Below are positions 47,257 through 57,894 of a stretch of DNA of 64,000 bases, one piece after another. The translations under genes and the position numbers were made by a program. The notes under the pieces are model-generated. The model was given only the letters and a program-made list of their open reading frames with translations. It did not search any database and had not been told where the DNA came from. The stretch is from Echinarachnius parma (taxonomy: Eukaryota > Echinodermata > Echinoidea > Clypeasteroida > Echinarachniidae): positions 183,501 to 247,500 of the forward strand of contig JBAMJV010002924.1 of assembly GCA_037951105.1 (NCBI GenBank), in the 5' to 3' direction. Position 1 is the stretch's first letter, and each line of letters begins with the position of its first letter.

Positions 47257-48074
47257 GCATGCAAACACACACACACACACACACAAATATACGCACACAT
47301 ACAGACATACGCGCAAACAAACACACACACGCACAAACACACATACACACACTACCACAAGCAAACACACAGACACACCTACACACACACACGCACTCAC
47401 ACACAGAAACACGCACACGGCACAGCCACACAAACACACACGCACACACACATTTACAAACGCACATAACACACACGCGCGCACACACACACGTACGCAC
47501 ACACACACACACGCATGCAAACACACACAAATATATGCACACAGACATACATACGTGCAAACATACGCACATATACACACGCATACACACACAAACACGC
47601 ACATATACAACACATACACACTAGTAGATACACACTAACACATACACACACTGACACATACTCACATGCACTCACACACACGCATACATACACATATATT
47701 TGCACATAATATACACACAAACGTATATACACACATACACATGGATACACACACAAACACACACACGCACGTACTCACACAATACTGACTTCTTAGATTA
47801 TCAAGAGTTGCTTCCTTTTGTCATTGGATGACGCGTGCAAATATTCAAGATATACTGTGACAAAAGGAAGTATGCTGCTTAATTTGCATAAAACAATGAT
47901 TTTACAAATCAAAACATATCAACCCGAAATGCCTTCTCTGAGTACATTATAAAACATGTCAGGTCTGGGAATTAGGATTTTATGTTTGAGAGGTCAGAAA
48001 GAAAAACATATTTTCTTCATTTACTAAGAAACTCATTCCACAGAGTTGCTTCCTTTTGTCATGGGACGGCAGTA
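46534..48074. mobile_element. 1.54-kb TA-flanked element with CA-rich core
   Basis: Inverted ends TACTGCCGTCCCATGACAAA continue through AGGAAGCAACTCT; TA flanks both sides. TGACAAAAGGAAGCAACTC recurs internally near 46718 and, inverted, near 47805. The centre (47130-47790) is a long ACAC/ACGC microsatellite. No transposase is visible. Confidence 0.85.
47130..47790. repeat. (CA)n-rich low-complexity tract
   Basis: About 650 bp of ACACAC interrupted by ACGC, ATAC and AAAC. All long open frames here (poly His/Thr or Cys/Val) are artefacts of composition on both strands. Confidence 0.95.
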
Positions 48075-48239
48075 TAGTATACAGGATCACGTGGATCCAT
48101 CTCACGGGCTTAATCTTTCCTCGCTATTACCATTTTAAAATGCGTAACGAGTAGATTCACTATTATATACCATTTTAACACCCATGATTAAGACAATGAT
48201 AAAGACAATAATGACCATACTTCTACAGTGATATTTTAA

Positions 48240-48600
48240 ACACCAATTTCAAAAATTTCAAAAAATTGGGAGGGGGTGAACCCCCTCCCACACCCTCCCC
48301 CAAATAAATGTAGACAAGCATACGGCGTGAGAGTATTTGAGTCTGGTGTGTGTGTACACGTAGGTTTGATTGTGTGTGTATACTTTATCATGAGGGAAAT
48401 GATTTCTTTAATTCAGTATTATCAAATTTCCTTCCAAGGTATGCACCAAATTGCATTATTTCAAGTAAAAATTTGCAAAAGCTCCCTACCGTGGGAGGGG
48501 GGACACCCCCCTCCCACACCCTCCCCCCCCCCCCCTCGGGCGCTACGCTCCCTCGCAGCTGTGCCCCCCCCCCCAATCACTTGACCCTCGCTACGCCACT
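48240..48600. repeat. GGGAGGGGG/CCCTCCCAC dispersed repeat
   Basis: Contains two CCCCCTCCCACACCCTCCCC phrases and ends in CTCGCTACGCCACTG. Related to 46250-46530. Not coding. Confidence 0.6.
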
Positions 48601-48664
48601 GACTGATGACAAGATTTTTCAGACGCGTGGGCGCTATCAGTGACAAAAAACAGCGGGACGGTGT

Positions 48665-50212
48665 AGCAGTTAAAGGGATAGTGTTGGTTTAGAGGTCGCT
48701 ACACACTTTACCTTTTCATGAGATAATGAAATCTGAGTGTCAGATTTGAAAGAGCATACAATTTTAATGACTGAATAAGCTTTATTTGATCAAAATCGGT
48801 TCAGCAATGGCTGAAATGGCCCCAAAGTTAGTCGATAATTTTGATCCAGCCGTTACAACAATTTTAAAAATGCTTTTTAAAAATCTCTCTAGTTTTAACG
48901 GCTCTTTTCGAATCATTATGATAACAGGCTTTTTACTTATTCATTTGTTGTATTCCTTTCGAGAATGGTGGAGTTATAACTGTTAGTTTGTAATGTATTG
49001 GTGCAGGTTTTGGTTACGTAAATTCAGTTGCTACTGTACTACTGTACTACCCCTTTAAGGGGTATTACTGAATTCATGTTATAGGGTCCTAGTGTCTTCT
49101 TATCCGTATTTTATGGATATTTCAACTGTTTCCGAACCGATATTGATCAAAAGCTAAATTTTTTGGTCTTAAAGATCACGTGTTTTTGTTTGAAAAAATC
49201 ATTTCGCTTTGTTTCATTACCTCATATAGATAGTTGCTTAACCAGATTGTGTTACTGCACGCTCAGATGACGTTTTACGCGGTACCATTGCAAAAAACAT
49301 GGCAGCCTCCAATGATCAGTCGAAGCAGGTGATAGTGGTTTCAAACACATTGATTATTTTTATAGTGATGTACATGGGTACGACTAGAAGTGACCGGATT
49401 GATGCATATCAGTAACAGCAATCGGCATTTCCAGCGTTTCATTTCCCTTTAAGGTGACTGCACTATGCTTAAATTGGCCTGAATACCCCGATCAGACATA
49501 TATTTCGGTAATTAATTATAATAAAAAAATAACACATACGACTTCTTTTGTCACAGACTGGGGAACCCCACTCAAAAAAAATTCCCGCCACTGCGTAATC
49601 CCCGCCCCCGCACATGAACATCAGAACAATTGTCTGTTAACCTTCGCAGTTCCGAAAGAGTAGTTGAAGTGAAGTATCGCTGTGACATGTCCATATGATA
49701 GAACCCCGTTTTTATTAGTGGTTGATGGTGCACAGGTTTAAAGCGTTTTTCCATTATAATTTGTCTGTGTTATGTATTATGATATATTTTTTTGGCTAGT
49801 ATAAGTGAAAATAATACTCCCACACAACCATTCATGGGAAAATTAAAAGAAACAAACGTGCATCAGGCATAACAAGTCCTGGGTACGTGTTTCGAATGGC
49901 GGTTACTTGGTAACCCTCAGAGAATGATGAAATCTTAGCTAAAATGTTTAAAGGTAAATTACATGTTAGACACTCTTTGAGTATATTGCATATTCTTTTC
50001 AAGGAATATAATGGTAAAACATTACTATAAAACCGATATGTTAGCCATAATGCTAATGACATAGACGATGTTGGGTGCCCAACAACTATTATTACATATA
50101 AGTGCATTTTTTCTTAATATAAATCTGTATGACCAGTTGTAATGAGACTCCATAATCTTCCAATGGAGCATAGGCGTACCCAGGCTTTTTTTAAATGTAT
50201 TTATTTATTTAT

Positions 50213-50243
<31 letters not shown>

Positions 50244-51287
50244 TTGAACCCCCCCCCCCCCCCCCCACTTTCCAAATTTTAGCCACTTTTTAGCGGTCTC
50301 GACCATCATTAACTTGGTCTCGGTCTCGAGTACATACAGGGTGGGGCAAAGGGGGGTTTACAAAAATACAAACAAAGACAAGTTCATTTTGTATGTAATC
50401 AAAGAATTGCATAATTATAGTGTGCCCCCAAATAATTTGCTCACATTGGGCCGACCACGTATGTTATCATGTTAAAAACGTCATTGGCAATGCTAATGTT
50501 TTGTGTGGCTATATGGCGCATATGGGAGAGGTGGACTCTGTGAAAACAATTTACTTATCAGTGTGGATACTTGTCGAAGTCATGTTACCCCTCTCGGCTA
50601 TAAACGGAACACAATCCATATCTTTTTTGTTTGTTTTCATTTTGGATCCTCTCCGCGAATCGTGCAACATCCCCATCCACTTACTTGCATTGTTCTTTAC
50701 AAAATAATGTTGGCTACCCCCACGGAACTCTACTTCCGTGGCTGGCTACGCCACTTTGGGCGTGATGTGGAAGACTTTCCAAGCCACTTTAACATCTTTA
50801 AAAAAGTGCCATAATTGCTTTATTTTGTAGGATATTCCCGCCAATAAACCCACGTAGACTGCTCGTGACAACGACTGAATAATAACCTTTTTTTTCTTCA
50901 AGTCACTCCCCCGTTTAGTAATTGGCTAATATAATATTCATGCCCACGTCACGTTGCCTCTCTTGGCCCTGAAGGGAACAAACTCCATATCTTTGTTTAA
51001 TTATTTTGGACCCACTCCGCGAGATCATGAGCCATTTCGTGCCTCCTTCATTGCGTCAAACCTCTGTTTTTAAAATATAATCTTGGCTAGGCCCATGGCA
51101 GTATTATTGTATTCTACTTTCAGGGCTACTCCACGTTCGGTGAGTTATAGAATACTTTTCAAGCCACTTTAACAGCCTAACAAAAGTGCCGTAATTGTTG
51201 ACTGCGCGTGAAAACGACTGAATCCGTGGTTTTTGTTACCGTAGGTGCCTAGCGCCTATCAAGTCACTCCCCCGTTTAGTAATTGCA
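48665..51287. repeat. Dispersed duplication, copy B (pairs with 28122-31730)
   Basis: Colinear with copy A but lacking two transposons present there, and carrying its own insertion of G/C tracts near 50220-50266. It ends at CCCCCGTTTAGTAATTG, immediately before the promoter of the first deaminase-like gene. Confidence 0.8.
48670..49058. mobile_element. Family 2 TTAA MITE, copy 4
   Basis: Same ends as the other copies with a small deletion near the right end, where CTACTGTACTACTGTACTAC replaces the usual sequence. Confidence 0.7.
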
Positions 51288-51316
51288 TGGCTTCTTATCG
51301 CGCGCTAGAAAAGGTT

Positions 51317-51376
51317 TATGATTGGTTGCCGCCCCTAGCTCACGAGAGGAATGTGAGCGAGTATCCAGTATAAAAA
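51317..51376 (+). promoter_or_regulatory. Core promoter of deaminase-like gene 1
   Basis: TATGATTGGTTGCCGCCCC contains an inverted CCAAT box (ATTGG, 51321-51325); a TATA box TATAAAAA follows at 51369-51376, 38 nt upstream of the ATG. The first 14 bases are repeated exactly upstream of gene 2. The short distance from TATA to ATG implies a very short 5' UTR. Confidence 0.7.
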
Positions 51377-51413
51377 CGCTGCGTGTCTTGCAAATCTTCA
51401 CTTATTCTGGAAC

Positions 51414-52436
51414 ATGGATACACACTTTGCTTCAAATCAAAACTATAAGGAAGTTTTGAGTTGGAAACAACCAGATTTTAGTTATTTACTTGGAATACGT
51501 GATTTAATTGATATCAAGTTACATAAGTTAAAGGGTCTTAAGGCTGTACAGTTTTTTGGTGTTGCATTTATTGTGAACGGAAGAAATGTACACATGCCGG
51601 AGGAAATTGGAGACGCGTTCATGGATTGGAAATGGAATCATTATAATCGAGATAATTTCATGTTTAGGTCAAGCCATGAAGGTCAAAGGGAAATGTCAAT
51701 TTGTCCTTATGATTGTTTTTTTTCCACACCAATTAATCTATCCGACAGTGAAATTGAGGAAAATAAAAAAAGGGGGGTTCAAACTTCAAAAGCACACGCA
51801 GAAAAACGGTCGTGCTGCCATTTAATAAGATATATTACTAAATATATAGATCGACTAGAGCTAACAGAAGGTGATATATTAATAATAGAAATGTTATCAC
51901 ATCTTTTGCCCTGTAAATATTGTAGTTGGCAACTAAAATCGTTAATTAAAAAGATAACGGCACAATATCCTACTTTTGAAATATACTTTCATTTGTTTTT
52001 TGAAAAGGTATGCAAACAACCATGTGTTAAACAGGCAAAAACAAACAGGCAAAAACAAACCAAAGGACAGGCAAAAACAGGCAAAAACAAACAGGCAAAA
52101 CCAAACCAAACCAACTTTGACGAATTTAAAAAATTAGAACAAATTAGTGAGCGGATTAAATTGTACTATGTTTGTCATCGCGACAAAGAAAATATAGATG
52201 ACAACATGCATAATAATAATAATTGCATGGGTTTTGACAGTCCGTCTGCCCAGCATTTACCAGACTTAATAAAGGATTGGAAGCCGGTAAGCATGGTAAG
52301 ATACGAATCCACCTCAAATTGTAGCCCATTGCCATTTACCGTGTTCGAGTCACCCGGTACAATCTCCCCTGTAGACATGGTAGAGCAGTATTCAGTTCCC
52401 CCAAAAAGATTGCCATTACAGAATTTACAATCGTAA
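51414..52436 (+). CDS. AID/APOBEC-like cytidine deaminase candidate, single exon (gene 1)
   Basis: A 340-residue intronless frame, ATG in good context (AACATGG). Residues 128-130 are H-A-E and 166-170 are P-C-K-Y-C, separated by 35 residues. This is the zinc site of the deaminase fold: H128, C167 and C170 would bind zinc and E130 would be the proton shuttle. The strand before the PCxxC helix (GDILIIEMLSHLL) resembles the AID/APOBEC arrangement, and residues 43-55 (KAVQFFGVAFIVN) fit the first beta hairpin. Residues 206-234 are a Lys/Gln/Asn-rich insert encoded by a DNA tandem repeat; FEIYFHLF before it and DEFKKLEQISERIKLYYV after it align with gene 2. The C-terminal 90 residues look disordered. 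Substrate (DNA, RNA or free nucleoside) is unknown. TadA/CDA-type deaminases are an alternative. Confidence 0.7.
   Translation: MDTHFASNQNYKEVLSWKQPDFSYLLGIRDLIDIKLHKLKGLKAVQFFGVAFIVNGRNVHMPEEIGDAFMDWKWNHYNRDNFMFRSSHEGQREMSICPYDCFFSTPINLSDSEIEENKKRGVQTSKAHAEKRSCCHLIRYITKYIDRLELTEGDILIIEMLSHLLPCKYCSWQLKSLIKKITAQYPTFEIYFHLFFEKVCKQPCVKQAKTNRQKQTKGQAKTGKNKQAKPNQTNFDEFKKLEQISERIKLYYVCHRDKENIDDNMHNNNNCMGFDSPSAQHLPDLIKDWKPVSMVRYESTSNCSPLPFTVFESPGTISPVDMVEQYSVPPKRLPLQNLQS
52032..52113 (+). repeat. In-frame tandem repeat CAGGCAAAAACAAAC
   Basis: Imperfect copies of CAGGCAAAAACAAAC, 15 bp and so frame-preserving, encode the basic insert of gene 1. Gene 2 has no counterpart. Confidence 0.85.
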
Positions 52437-52444
52437 GCTAAAAA

Positions 52445-53796
52445 GTTGGGTTAGGGTTAAGGTTTAGATTAGGGTACGAGTTATCTAAATTCAGATTGTG
52501 TTTTCCATGTCCTTTACAAGTCCGTATCCCTTGTATCAAATTTTAGCGGCAATTATTTTTGTTTTATCTGTTTGGAATGTTATGTACAATATATCAGGAC
52601 CGATACCGAATGTGTGTTCGGGTCGCGATATATTATCATGGTAAAAGCAAGTTGTACCATAATTTAACATAATCAAATGATGGACAAAAAAAAAAAAAAC
52701 AAAGGATCCGTACAGCCAGGAACACACAGAACCGTTCGAGTTCTGATAGTTTCAGAAACGGAATTCTTTGTCAAAGCTCTTATTTCATGTTTTCTTAATC
52801 CACATCCTGGCTGCTGATGAAGAGTGTGGCATTTTTTGTGATTAATTTTGATTTTGTAGTCACTAGTTATAAAGATGTTCTGACTGTTCCGAATTTTCTC
52901 TGTACCTACCTGTTAAATATATGGAAATATTTTAGTCAAATGTGTTCGTTTGTGTTGTGGCAAAATTTATCCATTAAGATTGATTCATCGAACCATGTTC
53001 ACCTATTGATAACAGAGAAAATCTGAAATGTCAGAATTTATCGCCATTGTTTGCGTTAAGTATCCGAATTCGGATACTATGAAGGATTTAGTTTCTAAAT
53101 TTGAATACTCTTGGCTACGATCGTACAGCGTTCGGAAACTCTGTTCAATCCAATCTGTATTGTCTTCATAATAAGTAGCAATAGGGCATACAAATTGTTA
53201 GCATTTGTGATAAATAATTTTTGTTGGACCGTGTGTATTAATTACACAGGCAGGTTATATAAATAAGGCATAAGCACATGTTTTATTATTGTGCAATAAC
53301 AAAATATTGATCAGTCCATTTGTGCACTTAGTTAAAACAAAATATCTCATATTTACTTATGATAAAATATATGTTATTGTATATCAAATTAAAGATAAAA
53401 TTACCTCCTTCAATATTGGAGTAAAGTTTTGATGAAATCATTCATGCATGACTTGTCACGGTCAATTAACCACCGCTAGGTCTGTTTTCAAAAATAGCAA
53501 AAATAGAACATCCATTCCACCATACAAATGTTGATAAGCACAATCTAAAATGCCATATCATGATATATCATAATCTTTTATTACAAAAGTTATATTTGTT
53601 ATTTTCATCTCAATACAAAAAGCATAAATTTTGAACGTTAAATGTTTTATTTTCATCCACATGTAACAATTTAACGGGGAATTCCATGGCAAAGGTTTAT
53701 TCATCGAAACAACAGTTTGTGCCCTTATTTAAGCATGAAATGTGGTATACAGACTTCTCAAGAATTCTACTGCAGTCCACAGATCTTCAAAAGATT
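52445..53796. other. 3' flank of gene 1
   Basis: Starts with a GGGTTAGGGTTAAGG stretch just after the stop. Contains the block conserved with the gene 2 locus (52598-52866). The open frame at 52817-53026 begins in that block but its frame is not kept in the paralogue. The rest is AT-rich with no gene. Confidence 0.5.
52598..52866 (+). other. Conserved downstream block, gene 1 copy
   Basis: Matches 59270-59600 in patches, most strikingly the 34 or so bases that begin CACATCCTGGCTGCTGATG, and the phrases GTTTCAGAAACGG, AGTTGTNCCATAATT and GATCCGTNCNGCCAGGA. It lies 160-430 nt after the gene 1 stop and is probably 3' UTR or a flanking element. Confidence 0.7.
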
Positions 53797-54880
53797 CTTT
53801 GGAATATTGTACTCAAAATTGAGGCTTTTCTCGTACGTTTGCGGAACAGCCTGTGACGCACGCATTTAAAGTACAGAGCTCTATGCAGAATTTCCACGTG
53901 CATGCGTGAATTCTCCTTGTGTTTCGTTACGTTTGAAAGACCTGACACAAAAAAACTCACCTTAAAGGGATAGTTGAGTTTTGGTAGAGAGCGCGCTACA
54001 CATAATAATTTTTGTGAGATAATGAAGAACTGAGTGTAAAATTTGAAAGAGCATAATATTTTAATGACAGAATAAAGTTTATTTGATCAATATCGTTCAG
54101 AAACGGCTGAAATATCCATAAACGTGACCAATTGTAATAAATGTGGGGCCCCACAATTATTAGATAATTTTGAACCAACCATTAAAAAAAAAAATGCTTC
54201 CTCTTTTCAAGCCTGTTGATTATCTCGCTATCTAATCACTATTTTTACGAACCTTCACATGCACAATATTTTATTTAAAATGGTTTAGACCAATGAGTTT
54301 TTAGAGAGCACCATCTTGAGTATAAACGGCTCTGTTTGAATGAAAACAGGCTTTTTACTTAGTCGTTTGTAATTTTGAATTCCTTTCAAGCATGGTAGAG
54401 TTATAACCATTAGTTTGAAATGTAATGGTGCAGGTTTTGATTACTAAATTCAGTTTGAACAAAACTGTACTCTCCTTACCAAGACTGAACTATCCCTTTA
54501 ATCCTAAAATATATAAAATGTAATACATATAACCAATCATTTTAATTTTCAAACTTGAAGCAGGCTAAATAAATATTTTTAGAATAAAAATCACATCTTT
54601 GCCCGTGTTTTCAAAACAGAACACACAAATCTACGTATGGGGCCGTTTCGGTTTCAATAACAGCCCCGATACAAACGTTGGCATTTTTGTCAAAATCCGA
54701 AAATAAATAGAAAAAATAAATTATTTAATCTATATGAGATGTCCATTATGATTAATTCTGCTTGCCAAATTTCCCGTGAAAACACGTTTTAAACGTGACA
54801 ATAATTGCACGAAAGTCAATATGACAACGGGCAATATCGATGTTTTTAGTACAATGAATTTTCGTCTCAGAAATAAAGCT
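53797..54880. mobile_element. Second copy of the 30178 element, split by a MITE
   Basis: In inverted orientation this matches 30215-30790 (for example GCGTGCGTCACAGGCTGT and TGAGACGAAAATTCA). The family 1 MITE at 53962-54501 interrupts it at TTAA, where the uninterrupted copy reads TGAA. Confidence 0.8.
53962..54501. mobile_element. Family 1 TTAA MITE inside another element
   Basis: Complete copy with TTAA at both ends and a GGGGCCCCACA centre. The host sequence on either side rejoins to match 30600-30640. Confidence 0.88.
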
Positions 54881-55920
54881 TCATATTTAAAAAAAAATGG
54901 GATTTCTATGAATAAGTAATGAGCAGGAACATTGAGATTTCAAATCGTATAAGCTAAGAGAAACGAAAGTTTCATGAAAAGAAAGGCATCGAGACAACGC
55001 CTTATATTCCAAAGTTTATGTTATTATCTATTTCGTTTCAATCTGACGTAGATAAAAGGGTGATATGATAATACAACAAGAATTTAATCCATGTTTACTT
55101 AATAAAATAATATATCAAATGTGCTTCCGTCTCGGTAATTTTTACATCATTGAAAAGAAAAAAAGTATTGTCTCAGAAACTGCACCGTTCATTTATTCAT
55201 TCATTTTTGTAGAACAGTCAGGAGCTAGCAAAATATTACTAGATGTTAATCAATTACTGTGAATGTACGCATTCCAGCTCTGTGAATGGTTTATTCACCA
55301 TCACGCGCGACCTGTGAGCAAATCACTGGTCTGGAATTTAAGAAATTACAGTAATTTTTTGACCCCGTGTGATTGTTTTTTGCTAGCTCCTGACTGTTCT
55401 AAAAGGTTAATGAATATGCAAATAGTTTCTCATCAAAAACGAGACTTAACCCTTTCCAATTATGTAAAATTAACTGAGACGCAAGCATTTATAATAATTT
55501 ATTCTGCAATATGATTGTGTGAAATTTTTTTTTTTTTTTTATCCTCTTCTTAACCTTTTTATCTGTGACAGGTTGATACGAAAGAAAATATAATATGAAC
55601 TTTGGAATATTACTCGTTACAAACACTTTTTGTTCATGGAACACTCATATTGTGCTAGTTATTTCGATTTATAACATCGGTACTTTGAGAAAGATGACAC
55701 TTACAGAATGATCGGTCAATTAATCATAAGCTCTCAATTCTGCCTCATTATCTGGGCGATGACAGCCACGCTGAAAAGGGACATTTGGACAAATAAAACC
55801 CGATTAGCAAACGAAAATATGAAATACTCTTCGATGCCACAATGCCAGAACAAAAGTTCACGGGTTATCTGATCCCCTGGATTAAAATAAAAATAAAAAA
55901 TCATGATTATCCCAACAATT
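54881..55920. other. No gene recognised; contains a 25-bp inverted repeat
   Basis: AGAACAGTCAGGAGCTAGCAAAA (from 55211) recurs inverted at 55378-55401, so 55209-55402 may be a small foldback element. The open frames at 55065-55262 and 55263-55514 overlap it and have no recognisable family. Confidence 0.5.
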
Positions 55921-55943
55921 AATTTGTGTGGAAACCTCATATA

Positions 55944-56392
55944 GCACCACCACCATCACCACCAGCATCCCTGACAACACCCCAAACACCACCTCTATTA
56001 TCACCACCACCATCATCAACAGTATCATCATCTCCATCATCATCATCCTCATTATCGCCATTACCACTACAAACACCACCATCACAACTTATTCTACCAC
56101 TCACACAACCACCACTAGCCCCACCATTATTATCAACAATACCACGACCAACACGACCATCACTACTACCACTGCAACCGCCTCCATCAACACCACCACC
56201 ACTGTTGCCACCATCATCCCTACTTTACCACCACCACCACCATCATCATTATAATCATCTTCACCACCGCGCCAACCATTACTACCAACACCACGCCCAC
56301 CATCACAACCAACACCACCACCACCACCACCACCACCACCACCACCACCACCACCACCACCACCACCACCTCCACCACCGCTATTGCTTTCT
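55944..56392. repeat. CCA/CAC/ATC trinucleotide repeat tract
   Basis: About 450 bp of mixed CCA, CAT and ACC repeats ending in a pure CAC run (56308-56371). Long frames here are poly-Pro/Ser/His or Thr artefacts. Confidence 0.92.
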
Positions 56393-56727
56393 CTTCCAGT
56401 TATAGTTATGCGAACTGTACACTGTCCGACTTAGCGCACTAGATGGCGACAAACCTCATCAAGACTGTTTACGATTGACCCTATCATATTGCATACCGGG
56501 GTGGTCTCAGATAATAAGAACCCTGATTTCGTTATTAATGATTAACAATCATAATGAAAAAGGGCTTATATGAAATAGACGCGATAATCAACTGTGGAGG
56601 CTAATTGGTGGCGTGGTCAGATTAGTATTTGACTTCTCATTCACCGGTTTCGATCGATCGGAGTTCGAAATCAAACGATGCCCCGGCATATACGTCCTTC
56701 GACAAGCAAGACAGGGAAGCAATATAT

Positions 56728-56790
56728 ACCCCTCCCTCCCTCTCTCCCCCTCCCCCTCCCCCTCCTTCCCTCCCTCCCTCCCTTCCCTGT
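56728..56790. repeat. CCCTCC pyrimidine tract
   Basis: About 60 bp of C/T only, mostly CCCTCC, followed a little later by a C run near 56839. Confidence 0.85.
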
Positions 56791-56978
56791 CGCAGTAATC
56801 GTGAATCATCATGGAGGGCCAGATCATTTAGTTTTCACCCCCCCCCCCCCCCTATGAAAAATCATATGCTTCAACCGTTTTTCATACAAAACTATGCATG
56901 TGATGTTTTGTTAAAACAAGGATGTAATAGAGAGATCATCAACAACTACATCTATATAAAAACCTCTTTTGAAAATGT

Positions 56979-57480
56979 TTAAAGGGATAGTTGAGTTCTG
57001 GTAAGGAGAGTACAGTTTTGGTGAAACTGAATTTTAGTAACCAAAACCTGCATCATTACATTACAAACTAATAGTTATAACTAGAAACGAACACAAAATT
57101 ACAAATGACGTAGTAAAGATCATGTTATCATTCAAAAAGAGCCGTTAAAACGTAAGAGGGCGCTCTCTAAACACTCATCGGTTTCAACCATTTTGAATAA
57201 AATATTTAACACCTATTTTGTAATTTTTTGAAAAGAGGAAGCATTTTTTAAAATTTTTAACGGCTGGTTCAAAATTCTCTAATAAACCTGGGGCCCCAGG
57301 TTTATTACAAATTGTTATATTTATGGATATTTCAGCCGTCTCTGAACCGATTTTGATCACAAAGATGATTATTTAAATATTATGCTCTTTCAAATTTTAC
57401 ACTCAGTTTTTCATTACCTCACAAAAAAAATAAGTAGTCTAGCGCCCGCCCTCTCTACGAAAACTTAACTATCCCTTTAA
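56979..57480. mobile_element. Family 1 TTAA MITE near gene 2
   Basis: Very similar to 4057-4619 and 20333-20848, both ends intact. The 100 bp to its left (56870-56978, with ATGCATGTGATGTTTTGTT) is a fragment of a more diverged member of the same superfamily, so one copy inserted beside or into another. Confidence 0.87.
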
Positions 57481-57524
57481 AATGATCACAGGGTCTGTTC
57501 GCTACCCGTGAGCATTGTGAGTGG

Positions 57525-57725
57525 CAGTGGCGGATCTACGGGGGTGAGGGGGGGGGGGGGGGGGTTAGGGTGTTTACCCCCCCCCCCCCCTCTTCGGCTG
57601 CCAAGTGAAAATGTGATGTGCATAGAAAAACGACATCATGTGTCCAGACCTACACAGTATCCGCATCGTCATTGGGTCACCCCCCCCCCCCTCCCCCCTT
57701 AGCAAAAAGCTAGATCCGCCCCTGA
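57525..57725. mobile_element. CAGTGGCGGATCTAC element
   Basis: About 200 bp, ends CAGTGGCGGATCTAC and CTAGATCCGCCCCTG inverted, G/C tracts inside, and the shared phrase GCTGCCAAGTGAAAATGTGA. It abuts the region where homology between the two deaminase promoters begins. Confidence 0.75.
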
Positions 57726-57760
57726 GTGGATGGCATAGAATCACACGACATACTGGATTA

Positions 57761-57844
57761 TATGATTGGTTGCCTGCCCCGACTTGCCCCTCCTCCTTTC
57801 TCAATTCCACCAGTCATTCGGACGAGTACCGAGCAATATAAACC
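57761..57844 (+). promoter_or_regulatory. Core promoter of deaminase-like gene 2
   Basis: TATGATTGGTTGCCTGCCCC with an inverted CCAAT box (57765-57769), then TATAAACC at 57837-57844, 58 nt before the first ATG. The layout and the first 14 bases equal those of gene 1. Confidence 0.65.
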
Positions 57845-57894
57845 CTGCACATACATCACATGTTTGTGTCTTAAACGATCTCCCAAGGTAGTGC

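Noticed and set aside
47017-47762. Long open frames of 100-200 residues on both strands
   Set aside because: Made of CA/TG dinucleotide repeat; poly Cys-Val or His-Thr with frames open on both strands.
28243-48986. Recurrent 66-aa frame MAEMAPKLVDNFDP in four places
   Set aside because: Part of the family 2 MITE; spans its internal sequence and is copied with the duplicated blocks, with no sign of selection on the frame.
52445-52480. Interstitial telomere-like TTAGGG repeat after gene 1
   Set aside because: Only about three imperfect units; too short to call.
54938-54980. IRF-like motif GAAACGAAAGTTTC between the deaminase genes
   Set aside because: A single short match about 3 kb from either promoter; expected by chance in AT-rich DNA.
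55926-56405. Pro/Ser/His-rich 159-aa open frame
   Set aside because: CCA/CAC trinucleotide repeat tract, open in more than one frame.
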